From Ancylomarina euxina (GTDB lineage Bacteria; Bacteroidota; Bacteroidia; Bacteroidales; Marinifilaceae): DNA of 64,000 bases. Of the stretch, positions 9,457 to 20,021 are shown piece after piece. The stretch lies in assembly GCF_003863355.1 (NCBI RefSeq), contig NZ_QQWG01000005.1, positions 124,001-188,000 on the forward strand, given 5' to 3'. Position numbers and translations under genes: made by a program. The notes below the pieces were generated by a model, which was not told where the DNA came from, did no database searches, and was given only the letters and a program-made list of their open reading frames with translations. Positions within the stretch are counted from its first letter, which is position 1. The number at the start of each line of letters is the position of its first letter.

Positions 9457-9464
9457 CAAAATTA
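9457..9464 (-). promoter_or_regulatory. Possible -7 box for pssA
   Basis: CAAAATTA on the + strand reads TAATTTTG on the minus strand and matches the Bacteroidota -7 consensus TAnnTTTG, 51 bp upstream of the pssA start. No convincing -33 TTG was seen at the right spacing, so this is weak. Confidence 0.35.
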
Positions 9465-9557
9465 ATCTAAAAATCGGAATGGACTGAAAAGTTTCATAGA
9501 GAATGTCGTTGAATAAAAAAAGCATTGTATTTTTACGCTTCGTCCAAAATCTAAAAG

Positions 9558-10622
9558 ATGCAAAAATACTTAACTCTGATATTCTTTATTTTTTCTGGCT
9601 TGAGCCTTTTCTCTCAAACCTCGGCACCAAAATACAGCAATGAATTCTTATCTGTAGGAGTGGGGGCAAGAGCCTTTGCTATGGGAAATGTTGCAGTTGC
9701 CTCGCAAAAAGGAGTTGAAGCAGCTTATTGGAATCCTGCAAGTTTGGTTGATTTAAACAAGAAATATGAAATCTCAGCCATGCACGCCGAATATTTTGCA
9801 GGAATGGCAGCCTACGATTATGTGGGCTTTGGTATTAAATTGGATGAGAAAAGTGCTTTGGCTTTAAGTGTGATTCGATATGGGGTTGATGATATTCCAA
9901 ATACGCTTGAGTTAATTGACAAAGATGGAAATATTAGATACGACCTAGTCACAACGTTTTCGGCAGCTGATTATGCCTTTCTATTTTCCTATGCCAAGCA
10001 AACAAAGATTAAAGGTTTGTCTATTGGAGGAAATGTCAAGATAATTTATCGTCATACTGGAGAATTTGCTTCAGCCTATGGGTTTGGAATTGATGCAGCC
10101 ATAAAATACAAACGAGGAAAGTGGCAAATGGGAGCTGTAATCCGCGATGCCAGTTCAACGTTTAACGCTTGGGTTTTTAAGACTGATGACCTTGAAAAAG
10201 TCTATAATACAACGGGAAATGAAATTCCTGAGAATTCTACTGAGATTACCTTGCCTAGGTTGATTTTAGGAGTGGGTCGTGAAGTTAGATTAAGCGATAA
10301 AGTTAGGGTATTAGCTGAGTTGGATGCAGATATAACCTTTGATGGTAAACGTCATACTTTAATTGAAGGAGATCCCATAAGTATCGATCCACACATGGGA
10401 CTAGAATTTCAATATCAAGATTTGATTTATCTTAGAATGGGCCTTGGTAATATCCAACGAGAGACTGATTTTAAACAAAAGGAATCACTAGTTTTTCAAC
10501 CTAACCTAGGTTTGGGTATCCACTATAAAAACTTTAGGCTAGATTATGCTCTAACTGATATTGGAGATCAATCTATCTCTAAATATTCTAATGTGTTTTC
10601 ACTTTCATATGCTTTCGACTAA
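9558..10622 (+). CDS. PorV/PorQ-family outer-membrane beta-barrel protein
   Basis: A 354-residue protein with a Sec signal peptide (residues 1-20, ending LFSQ). The mature start has GVGARAFAMGNVAVAS followed by AAYWNPASL, the hallmark of the PorV/PorQ branch of FadL-like barrels. Alternating hydrophobic strands run to the end and the chain finishes in SLSYAFD, fitting a C-terminal beta-signal. PorV and PorQ act in type IX secretion, PorV as a shuttle for cargo proteins. Which paralog this is cannot be decided from sequence alone. A T9SS type B cargo protein is encoded at 36.8 kb. The gene is monocistronic and faces away from pssA. Confidence 0.75.
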   Translation: MQKYLTLIFFIFSGLSLFSQTSAPKYSNEFLSVGVGARAFAMGNVAVASQKGVEAAYWNPASLVDLNKKYEISAMHAEYFAGMAAYDYVGFGIKLDEKSALALSVIRYGVDDIPNTLELIDKDGNIRYDLVTTFSAADYAFLFSYAKQTKIKGLSIGGNVKIIYRHTGEFASAYGFGIDAAIKYKRGKWQMGAVIRDASSTFNAWVFKTDDLEKVYNTTGNEIPENSTEITLPRLILGVGREVRLSDKVRVLAELDADITFDGKRHTLIEGDPISIDPHMGLEFQYQDLIYLRMGLGNIQRETDFKQKESLVFQPNLGLGIHYKNFRLDYALTDIGDQSISKYSNVFSLSYAFD

Positions 10623-10797
10623 ATTATTAAGACTATAAAGAGAGCGTTGTTTAAAGTTTATTTTGATTCTTTTTATTCTGATTCAAGATTTTGAATACCA
10701 AATTTTCTTAAATCTTTATAACTTGTAATGCCCCGAAATTTCATTACTTTCGATATTTTGTGTAAGCTATTTTTTCTAACTGAAACTTAATCAACCT

Positions 10798-11757
10798 ATG
10801 CGTATCTCAATTATTGATTTAGGTACCAATACTTTTAATTTACTTGTAGCTGATATCTCAGCTGATAAGCAAATTAACATACTTCATCGTTCTAAATATC
10901 CTGTAAAGCTAGGTGAAGGTGGAATCAACCAGAACTATATTACGGATGAGGCTAAAGATCGTGCACATCTTGCTTTTGTCGAAATGAAAGAAATTATCAA
11001 TTCTTACCAAACAGTGAAAACTTTTGGATTTGCGACATCTGCTATTAGAACCGCGAATAATGGAATAGATTTTGTAAAACAAATTCGTCAGGATTTTGAT
11101 ATTGATATTCAGGTTATATCTGGGAATCGTGAGGCTGAGTTAATTTATTATGGAACCCGTGAGGCGGTAGGCCTAGACAATGAGGTTGTAGCGATACTTG
11201 ATATAGGAGGAGGAAGTAACGAGATCATTATTGCCAATTCGGAAAAGATATTTTGGAAGAAATCTTATCCAATAGGCATGACTCGTTTGTTGGAACAATT
11301 TCAACCTTCCGATCCAATAAAAATGGATGAGCTTCAGGATATTGAAGAATTCTTAAAAGATAAATTGAGCGATTTAATTATAGCTTTGAAAAAATTCTCA
11401 GTAAAGAAATTGATAGGGTCATCAGGCTCTTTCTCTACTTTGCGTCAGGTTATTTTAGCTGAAGAGAAAACCGAATTTCAACCTGAAGAAACCCATTACA
11501 ATATCAACCTCGAAGATTTTAATACCTTGCATAAACGGTTTTTAGATTCGACTTTAGAAGAGAGAATGCAAATGGGAGGGATGGATTCTGCAAGGGTACA
11601 TCTTATGGTGCTTGCGAGTATTTTCATCAATTTTCTTGTGAAAGAAAGTGAGTTGTCAATATTATTCCAGTCTTCTTACGCATTGAAAGAAGGTGCACTT
11701 TTCGACTACCTTAAGACATTAAGTCAATCAGAAAAATCGATATCTTCGGATAAATAA
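10798..11757 (+). CDS. Ppx/GppA family phosphatase (exopolyphosphatase-like)
   Basis: A 319-residue protein of the ASKHA fold. It shows the family's first phosphate loop IDLGTNTFNLLVAD at the N-terminus, the AIRTANNG segment, and the second glycine-rich motif AILDIGGGSNEIIIA near residue 138. Members hydrolyse polyphosphate or the pentaphosphate pppGpp. This is the short form, without the C-terminal HD domain of E. coli Ppx. It heads a + strand run (33 bp to the response regulator, then hydF and a transporter), suggesting one transcript. Choosing between Ppx and GppA activity is not possible here. Confidence 0.85.
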   Translation: MRISIIDLGTNTFNLLVADISADKQINILHRSKYPVKLGEGGINQNYITDEAKDRAHLAFVEMKEIINSYQTVKTFGFATSAIRTANNGIDFVKQIRQDFDIDIQVISGNREAELIYYGTREAVGLDNEVVAILDIGGGSNEIIIANSEKIFWKKSYPIGMTRLLEQFQPSDPIKMDELQDIEEFLKDKLSDLIIALKKFSVKKLIGSSGSFSTLRQVILAEEKTEFQPEETHYNINLEDFNTLHKRFLDSTLEERMQMGGMDSARVHLMVLASIFINFLVKESELSILFQSSYALKEGALFDYLKTLSQSEKSISSDK

Positions 11758-11790
11758 AAATATTTAAGTCATTATTTTAATATCAACAGC

Positions 11791-12957
<1,167 letters not shown>

Positions 12958-12987
12958 TCGATGACTTATTAATAGCCATTATTGAGG

Positions 12988-14187
12988 ATGAAAACGAAAG
13001 ATCATAAAACCCATATAGGAATTTACGGACGTAGAAACTACGGCAAATCTTCCATCATTAATACTTTAGCTGATCAACAAATTGCTATTGTTTCAGAAAC
13101 GGCTGGCACAACAACAGATCCTGTTAAAAAATCCTTTGAGATATTAGATTATGCACCTGTCATTTTGGTTGATACGGCCGGAATTGATGACATAGGCGAA
13201 TTGGGTGCTAAGCGAATTGAAAAGACCTTGCATTCTATTTCGACCATTGATTTGGCTATTCTCGTGATTGCTGATAATGTTTTTGGAAATTTCGAAGAAG
13301 ATTTGATTAGCAAATTCAATTATTATAAAACCCCATTTTTCATCATTCACAATAAGTCCGATGAGACGAAAATTGATGAGCCTTTAAAAGCCAAGCTTGA
13401 GAAGGATTATCAAACGTCTGTTATTGATTTTTCTACAGTTAATCCTGATAATTTCGATGAGGTTATTGAATTGATTAAGAGAACAGCACCAGAATCTTCA
13501 AAAGTTTTTAAAACGATAATTGGTGATTTAATTCAACCTAACGATGTGGTAATGTTGATTTGTCCAATTGATTCTGAAGCTCCATCTGGACGTATGATTT
13601 TGCCACAAGTACAACTCATTAGAGATGTATTGGATAATCATTGCATCAATATTGTTCTACAACAAGATCAGGTGACTGAATTTTTTAAAACCACCAATGT
13701 AAAGCCGAAACTAGCGATTACTGATAGTCAGATATTCGATTTGGCAGGACAATTGGTCCCTAAAGATATCCCACTGACAAGTTTTAGTACTGTTTTGGCA
13801 AGGCAGAAAGGTGATTTTGAAAACTATTTAAAAGGAACACCAAAGATTGACGACTTGAAAGGTGGTGATCGAGTTTTAATTCTTGAGTCTTGTTCACATC
13901 ATGTGTCATGTGAAGATATTGGACGATTTAAGCTACCTGCATGGTTGAAAAAATATTGCGATTGTGAATTAGATATTGATATCGTTTCAGGTTTAGATGC
14001 CATTCAACGTCCGATTAAGGATTATGCGATGGTGATTCAATGTGGAGGGTGTATGATTACAAAAAAGCAAATTCATAATCGACTTTTGCCTGCTATTGAA
14101 GCTGGAATTCCAGTTAGTAATTACGGCTTGGCGATTGCTTACGTGCAAGGTATATATACAAGGGCTGTTGAGCCATTCAAGCTTTAA
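12988..14187 (+). CDS. hydF: [FeFe] hydrogenase H-cluster maturation GTPase HydF
   Basis: A 399-residue protein taken from the ATG at 12988; a TTG six bases upstream is in frame but unlikely. An N-terminal G domain has Walker A GRRNYGKSS, DTAGIDD and HNKSDE. The C-terminal half carries the Fe-S site of HydF: a Cys/His-rich CSHHVSC followed about 45 residues later by CGGC, the expected Cx-H...CxxC pattern. HydF is the scaffold on which the 2Fe subcluster made by HydE and HydG is built before transfer to hydrogenase HydA. None of HydE, HydG or HydA is in the window. It sits between a sigma-54-type regulator and an ion transporter. Confidence 0.93.
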   Translation: MKTKDHKTHIGIYGRRNYGKSSIINTLADQQIAIVSETAGTTTDPVKKSFEILDYAPVILVDTAGIDDIGELGAKRIEKTLHSISTIDLAILVIADNVFGNFEEDLISKFNYYKTPFFIIHNKSDETKIDEPLKAKLEKDYQTSVIDFSTVNPDNFDEVIELIKRTAPESSKVFKTIIGDLIQPNDVVMLICPIDSEAPSGRMILPQVQLIRDVLDNHCINIVLQQDQVTEFFKTTNVKPKLAITDSQIFDLAGQLVPKDIPLTSFSTVLARQKGDFENYLKGTPKIDDLKGGDRVLILESCSHHVSCEDIGRFKLPAWLKKYCDCELDIDIVSGLDAIQRPIKDYAMVIQCGGCMITKKQIHNRLLPAIEAGIPVSNYGLAIAYVQGIYTRAVEPFKL

Positions 14188-14232
14188 GCTAAACACACAC
14201 ACTATTCTTAAACTGTAATTGATTATTAATAT

Positions 14233-16455
14233 ATGGCCAATAATTTTACTAAATCGAGTGCTACTTTTGGAACTTTACCAGTCTTTATGACTGCCATTTC
14301 TACTATTTTAGGAGCCATATTATTCCTTCGTTTTGGATGGGCAGTAGGTAATGTTGGTCTTATCGGTATCATTGGAATTATCATTCTTGGACATATGGTT
14401 ACCATCCCAACAGCTATGGCAGTTGCTGAAATTGCAACAAACCAAAAAGTACTGGGGGGAGGTGCCTACTATATTATTTCTCGATCTTTCGGCTTGAATA
14501 TTGGAGCGGCAATTGGGATTACACTTTATCTTTCTCAAGCCATATCGGTAGCCTTTTATATTATAGCATTTGCCGAAGCGTTTGATCCGGTTATACAATG
14601 GGTTGCCAATGATTTTGGTTGGCTTATTTACGATAAACGTGCGATTTCTGTGCCTGCTATGATGCTTCTGTCTGGTTTATTTCTATGGCGAGGTTCAAAT
14701 GTGGGAATGAAAGTGTTATATGTGGTTGTTGGAACATTAGCCATTTCACTTTTCATGTTTTTTATTGGCTCACCTACCGATGCACCTCAGGATATTGTTT
14801 TGGATGCAACTATCGAAAATCCTAAAAGCTTTTTCTACGTGTTTACAATTATATTCCCTGCTTTTACAGGACTTGCAGCTGGTTTAGGCTTGTCTGGAGA
14901 GCTTAAGAATCCAAAAAAATCAATTCCTCGTGGAACGATTTGGGCAACCGTTGGTGGTTTGATCATTTATTTGTTTGCTGCCTATAAATTTACAGTGTCT
15001 GCTAGCCCTGAGGACTTAGATAGCAACCAGCTTATCATGAGTAATATTGCTATTTGGGGACCAATTATTCCTATAGGTTTAGCTGCCGCATCATTATCAT
15101 CTGCATTGGGATCTATTATGGTAGCACCTCGTACTTTGCAAGCCATTGGGATGGATGATATCTTCCCACAGGAAGGCTTAAATAAATGGCTGAAAAAGGA
15201 GAATCGAAAAACGACAGAGCCTCTAAATGCTTCAGTCATCTCTATCGTTATTGCATTTATATTTATCTTGATTGGCGATGTTGATTTTGTTGCACAGATT
15301 ATCTCAATGTTCTTTATGGTGACCTATGGTGCCATTTGTATGATTTCATTTCTGGAGCATTTTGCTGCTGACCCATCTTACCGACCAACTTTCCGATCTC
15401 GCTGGTATCTATCTTTAATGGGAGCCATTCTTTCATTTTGGATCATGTTTCAAATGAATATGGTCTATGCTATTGTTTCATTACTGATTATGGGAGTGAT
15501 TTATTATGGTATAAATGTAAGTAATAAGGAACATCGAGGTTTAGCTAAACTTTTCCGCGGTGTGGTTTTTCAATTGAGTCGATACCTGCAAATTTTTGCT
15601 CAACGAGCTGAGAAAGTAGATCGCGAAGTGAGTTGGAGACCCTTTGCAATTTGTATTTCTCAAGATACCTTTAAGCGCCGTTCAGCTTTTGATTTACTGC
15701 GCTGGATTTCATATAAGTATGGTTTCGGAACCTATATTCATTATTTGGAAGGTTTTCTAAATGAGAAAACGAATGATGAGTCTAAAAATGTAATGAAACG
15801 CTTGATTCATCTGGCATCGGGAAGTCGTAATCGTGTTTTCTTAGATACGATTATTAGTCCTTCTATGACCTCAGCCATTGCACAGGTGATGCAACTATCT
15901 GGTATATCAGGACATGGTTATAATTCAATTTTATTTGAGTATTCGCGTACTAAACCTAAGCAGTTGAATTATGTGATTGATAACTACGAATTGATTGAGT
16001 CAACTCAATTTGATGTTTGTGTTTTGAATACCTCGTATAAGGGTTTTGGTTATCACAAGGAAATTCATATTTGGATTGGTTCTAAGGATTACGAGAATGC
16101 CAATCTTATGATTCTTTTGGCCTATATCATTCAAGGGCATCCTGACTGGAAGAAGAGTATGATTAAGATTTTTGCCATGTATCCAGAGAAAGATCTGGAA
16201 GTGGAACAAGGCAAATTATTAAGTCTAATCCGCTCGGGACAATTGCCTATTTCTTCTAGTAATATTGAATTAATTGGAATTGATCATACTGATAAGAAGA
16301 AGGAGATCATGAACAAATCGATGGATGCAGATTTAACAATTTTGGGCTTCAACAGAGAAGATGTAGATCGAGATAAATTGGATATGTTTACCGGATTCGA
16401 CGATATGGGTAATATTCTTTTTGTGAGTTCTTACAAGAAAATTAAGATCAAATAG
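14233..16455 (+). CDS. Cation-chloride cotransporter (SLC12)-like amino acid permease
   Basis: A 740-residue membrane transporter of the APC superfamily. Residues about 1-430 contain roughly twelve TM helices, starting with TILGAILFLRFGWAVGN, the TM1 signature of Na-K-Cl and K-Cl cotransporters. Residues about 440-740 form a soluble cytoplasmic domain, including MDADLTILGFNRED near the end, which resembles the USP-like C-terminal domain of SLC12 proteins. Bacterial members are poorly characterised; ion or amino acid substrates are both possible. It follows hydF by 45 bp, so it may share its transcript. Confidence 0.82.
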   Translation: MANNFTKSSATFGTLPVFMTAISTILGAILFLRFGWAVGNVGLIGIIGIIILGHMVTIPTAMAVAEIATNQKVLGGGAYYIISRSFGLNIGAAIGITLYLSQAISVAFYIIAFAEAFDPVIQWVANDFGWLIYDKRAISVPAMMLLSGLFLWRGSNVGMKVLYVVVGTLAISLFMFFIGSPTDAPQDIVLDATIENPKSFFYVFTIIFPAFTGLAAGLGLSGELKNPKKSIPRGTIWATVGGLIIYLFAAYKFTVSASPEDLDSNQLIMSNIAIWGPIIPIGLAAASLSSALGSIMVAPRTLQAIGMDDIFPQEGLNKWLKKENRKTTEPLNASVISIVIAFIFILIGDVDFVAQIISMFFMVTYGAICMISFLEHFAADPSYRPTFRSRWYLSLMGAILSFWIMFQMNMVYAIVSLLIMGVIYYGINVSNKEHRGLAKLFRGVVFQLSRYLQIFAQRAEKVDREVSWRPFAICISQDTFKRRSAFDLLRWISYKYGFGTYIHYLEGFLNEKTNDESKNVMKRLIHLASGSRNRVFLDTIISPSMTSAIAQVMQLSGISGHGYNSILFEYSRTKPKQLNYVIDNYELIESTQFDVCVLNTSYKGFGYHKEIHIWIGSKDYENANLMILLAYIIQGHPDWKKSMIKIFAMYPEKDLEVEQGKLLSLIRSGQLPISSSNIELIGIDHTDKKKEIMNKSMDADLTILGFNREDVDRDKLDMFTGFDDMGNILFVSSYKKIKIK

Positions 16456-16500
16456 AAATTTGAATGTTGATTGGATATCAATTTAACTTTTATTTATTTC

Positions 16501-16508
16501 TAAATTTG
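16501..16508 (+). promoter_or_regulatory. Possible -7 box for coaD
   Basis: TAAATTTG matches TAnnTTTG 77 bp upstream of coaD in the gap after the transporter gene. No TTG was found 17-19 bp upstream, so support is limited. Confidence 0.35.
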
Positions 16509-16584
16509 CATCGATAGAGTTATCAAAATAAGAGTGAATCCTGTATGAAAAGGATAATCTCAGACTAATTTATAAGAAATATAG

Positions 16585-17058
16585 ATGGAACGTATAGCCA
16601 TATTTCCAGGATCGTTTGATCCATTTACAGTGGGACACGAATCAATTGTTACTCGAGCATTGCCATTGTTCGATAAGATCATAATTGCCATAGGTTACAA
16701 TGCTGAGAAAAGGCAGTTTTTTCCAGTAGAGAAACGTATTCAGTGGATAAAAGAAACCTTCAACAACAATCCTAGAATTGAGGTTGAAATATATAGTGGC
16801 CTTACAGTCGAATACTGCAAGGCAAAAGGGGCTCAATTTATTTTGAGAGGTTTGCGCACAGCAGCTGACTTTGAATATGAGCGTGCCATTGCACAAATCA
16901 ACAAGAAAATGGAATACGATTTGGAATCAATTTTCTTACTGACGACTCCTGAACATACCCCGATTACATCAACCATTGTTCGTGATATTATGCGTCATGG
17001 TGGTGATGCATCACAATTTGTGCCTAAGGTACTAGATCCTGAGGCTTATAAATTGTAA
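16585..17058 (+). CDS. coaD: Pantetheine-phosphate adenylyltransferase
   Basis: A 157-residue nucleotidyltransferase. The N-terminus has the PPAT signature FPGSFDPFTVGHESIV, with the T/HxGH nucleotide-binding motif, and the C-terminal STIVRDI segment completes the active site. It transfers AMP from ATP to 4'-phosphopantetheine, the penultimate step of coenzyme A synthesis, in the cytoplasm. The length is standard for the family. It stands alone, with a likely terminator just downstream. Confidence 0.95.
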   Translation: MERIAIFPGSFDPFTVGHESIVTRALPLFDKIIIAIGYNAEKRQFFPVEKRIQWIKETFNNNPRIEVEIYSGLTVEYCKAKGAQFILRGLRTAADFEYERAIAQINKKMEYDLESIFLLTTPEHTPITSTIVRDIMRHGGDASQFVPKVLDPEAYKL

Positions 17059-17073
17059 GATATTAAATATTCT

Positions 17074-17115
17074 GGCTATTCATATTAGGCAATCTGATTT
17101 GAATAGCCTTTGTTT
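17074..17115 (+). terminator. Probable terminator of coaD
   Basis: A 9-bp inverted repeat (17074-17082 with 17100-17108) with a 17-nt loop is followed by a T-rich stretch, 16 bp after the coaD stop. Confidence 0.6.
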
Positions 17116-17140
17116 TGAAATTCACAGATAAGAACAGAAT

Positions 17141-18550
17141 ATGCGATCACTATTTCTTTTACTGATATTGACTCTTGGAGTACAAAGTTCGTTTGCGAAA
17201 AAAGTTAAGTTGTTTGGGCAGCATGCAGCCTATGCCAATGCGCAAATAAAGGTGCTTTGTTACGATGATGCCTTTTCGAAAACGGAGAAGGAGTTAGCCA
17301 TTTTGCAACTCGATAGGCAAGGTCAGTTTTCTGTTGAATTCGAAATAGCAGAAACGCAAATGGTGTTTTTGCCTTTAGGTGTGTTCCGAGGATATTTTTT
17401 TGCAGAGACTGGTAAAGAATATCAGTTGAGTTTACCCCCAAGGAGAGACTTATCTCCATCGCAGAGAATCGATCCTTTTTTTGAACCTCAGGATGTCTTA
17501 TTAGGTTTTAGAAATACTGATAAAGATGGATTGAATAGTTTGATTAGAGAGTTTGATAATCAGTTTGACAACTTTATTAATCAAAATTTCGATGATATTT
17601 ACAATCAGCGTTCCAGTTCTGTTGGTGTTGGGTTTGCAAAACAAATGAAGAGCGATTATGTTCAGGTGACGAATACTTATTTTCAAGTTTATCTAAAATA
17701 TCGTTTGGGTTTTCTGGATTATTTAGCCTCTCCAGAGGCCTATATCAGCTTGGAGAGTAAATACTTTACGAAGCAAGCACTAGAGTTGAATAATACAGCT
17801 TATACTACTTTGTTCAATAAAATTTACGACAATTCTTTATCCTCAGCTTTTCATCGAAAAGAAAAATCGAAATTTAATAAGGCTCTTGAATCTTCTGATC
17901 CTTATTCCAACTTGAGTAAGGTAATGCAAAGCTATACTGTCTATCAGGACAAAACTTTTAGAGATTTACTTTTGGCTAAGGCCGTTTTTAATGGAACAGA
18001 GAATGCAGTTCTTTCTCGAAGTAAAGCAATAGAAATCCTTCAAAAGATAAATGAGAATTCGACAGACTCAAGAGTAAGCCAGTTGATAAAGAATTATTTG
18101 GTAAACTTATCTCATCTACTTAAAAACACAGATGTTCCAAATTTTAAACTTGGAGATATTGTTTTAGAAGATTATAAGGGCAAATATCTGTATCTGAATT
18201 TTTGTAACACGACGAATTCGGTTTGGGAGAATGATCTCGAATCGCTTAAGAAACTGCATGAAGCCTTTGGTAAGGATATTGAATTTTTAAGTGTTGCTAG
18301 CGATTTAGATACTGCTCGTTTTACGAATAGATTGAAACAAAAAGACATCACTTGGCCAATGGTCCAGATTGATTCAGAAAACTCAATTCTAGCGGATTTT
18401 AAGATAAATGTATTTCCAACTTATATTATTATTAATCCCGAAGGTAAAGTATATCAATACCCTGCAAGAGGCCCACACGATGGGGTGGAGAAAATCTTTG
18501 TTAAGATTCAAAGAAATCTGCTTCGCAAAAACTATTCTCAGAAAAAGTAG
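17141..18550 (+). CDS. Secreted thioredoxin-fold protein lacking the CXXC motif
   Basis: A 469-residue protein with a Sec signal peptide (residues 1-19). The central part (about 20-330) is not recognised. Residues about 330-465 resemble the TlpA/AhpC-like thioredoxin domains common in Bacteroidota, with KGKYLYLNF, a FLSVASDLD segment and the cis-Pro-like VFPTYIIINPEGK. Where a redox WCxxC would stand there is only NFCNTTNSVW (single Cys355), so disulfide chemistry is not expected. It might bind a ligand or serve structurally. The gene converges with a NUDIX gene 21 bp away. Confidence 0.65.
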   Translation: MRSLFLLLILTLGVQSSFAKKVKLFGQHAAYANAQIKVLCYDDAFSKTEKELAILQLDRQGQFSVEFEIAETQMVFLPLGVFRGYFFAETGKEYQLSLPPRRDLSPSQRIDPFFEPQDVLLGFRNTDKDGLNSLIREFDNQFDNFINQNFDDIYNQRSSSVGVGFAKQMKSDYVQVTNTYFQVYLKYRLGFLDYLASPEAYISLESKYFTKQALELNNTAYTTLFNKIYDNSLSSAFHRKEKSKFNKALESSDPYSNLSKVMQSYTVYQDKTFRDLLLAKAVFNGTENAVLSRSKAIEILQKINENSTDSRVSQLIKNYLVNLSHLLKNTDVPNFKLGDIVLEDYKGKYLYLNFCNTTNSVWENDLESLKKLHEAFGKDIEFLSVASDLDTARFTNRLKQKDITWPMVQIDSENSILADFKINVFPTYIIINPEGKVYQYPARGPHDGVEKIFVKIQRNLLRKNYSQKK

Positions 18551-18571
18551 AAGGCCTGATTCATATCAAAT

Positions 18572-19174
18572 TTAAGCTATTTCTTTGATGACTTCTAAAA
18601 TGGAGGCATAGGTGTTTGCTCTGAATTCGTCTAGTTTATTGGTTGGAATCCAGCTTACATCTTCAATGTCTTCTTCAGTTTGAGGAACTAGTTTTTCATT
18701 GCCAGAATAGCTCATTTTAAACCAATAGCTACGTTTCAATATCCATGAATTATTCATCCAATAGGTATGGTATGTCGACTCCAGTTCTTCGTCGACTTGT
18801 AGATTGCTAATACCACATTCTTCCTCAACCTCACGCAGTGCAGCTTCGTCTATCGTTTCACCATTTTCTACTTTCCCTTTAGGTAAATCCCACTTTCCTA
18901 GTCTATGAATGGCCAGGATCTCATTTTCCTGATTGAAGACTAATCCACCAGCAGCTTCTATATATTTAAATTGATTCTTGAATTCTGAGAAAAGAGCTTC
19001 CACATCTGCAGCTGCAAAAAAAAGAGACTCTTTATTTTCATCATGGTCAAAATCAGAAACGATAGCTTCAAGATTATCTCCTTCAGTCCACAGATATACC
19101 ATGTATGGAAAATTCATACTTTCAGCCTTATCGCCTAAGAAAATTGCACGATCTTTAAAAAATACTTTATACAT
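18572..19174 (-). CDS. NUDIX hydrolase
   Basis: A 200-residue protein whose C-terminal half carries a complete Nudix box, G-x5-E-x7-RE-V-x-EE-x-G-I, starting at GKVENGE near residue 99. The N-terminal 70 residues precede the fold and are not recognised. The family cleaves nucleoside-diphosphate-linked substrates with a divalent metal; the substrate cannot be predicted. It is divergent from pyrE with a 126-bp shared upstream gap. Confidence 0.88.
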   Translation of the reverse strand: MYKVFFKDRAIFLGDKAESMNFPYMVYLWTEGDNLEAIVSDFDHDENKESLFFAAADVEALFSEFKNQFKYIEAAGGLVFNQENEILAIHRLGKWDLPKGKVENGETIDEAALREVEEECGISNLQVDEELESTYHTYWMNNSWILKRSYWFKMSYSGNEKLVPQTEEDIEDVSWIPTNKLDEFRANTYASILEVIKEIA

Positions 19175-19300
19175 TTGCGGATGATTTCAGATTAAGAGAC
19201 TTGTAGTGTAAAAGTTTGTATCACTGTGGTATAAGCTTGAGTGTTACACTCAGTTTTGTTTAATCAACTCATATTTTGAACCATTTAATCCAATAGTCCT

Positions 19301-19936
19301 ATGCAAAGTACTGCAAAACAAATCGCTGAATACCTTTTGCAAATAAAAGCAATTAAGCTAGAACCAACAAACCCATTCACTTGGGCTTCGGGATGGAAGT
19401 CGCCAATTTATTGTGATAACCGTAAAACTTTATCGTATCCAGAAGTGAGAAACGATATTAAAAAAGCATTTGCTAAGGCTGTTTTAGCAAAATATCCAGA
19501 TGTTGAAGTTATTGCAGGTGTTGCAACTGGCGCTATTGCTCTTGGTGCATTGGTTGCTGATGAACTAAATTTACCAATGGTTTATATTCGCTCTTCGGCT
19601 AAGGCTCATGGAATGACAAATATGATTGAAGGCGATTTAAAAGCTGGACAGAAGGTTGTTGTTATTGAAGATTTGATTTCTACAGGTGGGTCGAGTTTGA
19701 AAGCTGTAGAGGCTCTTCGTGAAGCAGGATGTGATGTTATGGGAATGTTTGCAATTTTCACATACGGATTCAAGACAGCTGAAGATAACTTCACAGAAGC
19801 CAAATGTGAATTAGAAACGTTGAGTAATTACAACATCATGATCGATCGTGCTCTTGAGATTGGATATATTAAGAACGAAGATGTTGATCAGTTAAAAGAA
19901 TGGCGTAAAGATCCATCAACTTGGATGCAGAAATAA
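19301..19936 (+). CDS. pyrE: Orotate phosphoribosyltransferase
   Basis: A 211-residue type I phosphoribosyltransferase. The PRPP-binding motif VVVIEDLISTGGSS is near residue 125, and TNPFTWASGWKSPIYCDNRK at the N-terminus is the conserved OPRTase substrate loop. It makes orotidine 5'-monophosphate from orotate and PRPP in pyrimidine synthesis. It stands apart from other pyr genes and ends at a terminator. Confidence 0.95.
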   Translation: MQSTAKQIAEYLLQIKAIKLEPTNPFTWASGWKSPIYCDNRKTLSYPEVRNDIKKAFAKAVLAKYPDVEVIAGVATGAIALGALVADELNLPMVYIRSSAKAHGMTNMIEGDLKAGQKVVVIEDLISTGGSSLKAVEALREAGCDVMGMFAIFTYGFKTAEDNFTEAKCELETLSNYNIMIDRALEIGYIKNEDVDQLKEWRKDPSTWMQK

Positions 19937-19966
19937 AAGCTAGAAATAGCCAATAAAAAATACATC

Positions 19967-20003
19967 AAAAGAGAGTGTCTTATCATGAGGCACCCTCTTT
20001 TGT
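19967..20003 (+). terminator. Terminator of pyrE
   Basis: A 14-bp imperfect inverted repeat (19967-19980 with 19988-20001; one A-C mismatch and one G-T pair) with a 7-nt loop ends in a short T run, 31 bp after the pyrE stop. Confidence 0.75.
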
Positions 20004-20021
20004 ATTCTAAAAGAAAAGTAT

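Noticed and set aside
12982-12987. TTG as the start of hydF
   Set aside because: The ATG at 12988 is in frame six bases later and gives a normal HydF N-terminus; the TTG adds only two residues.
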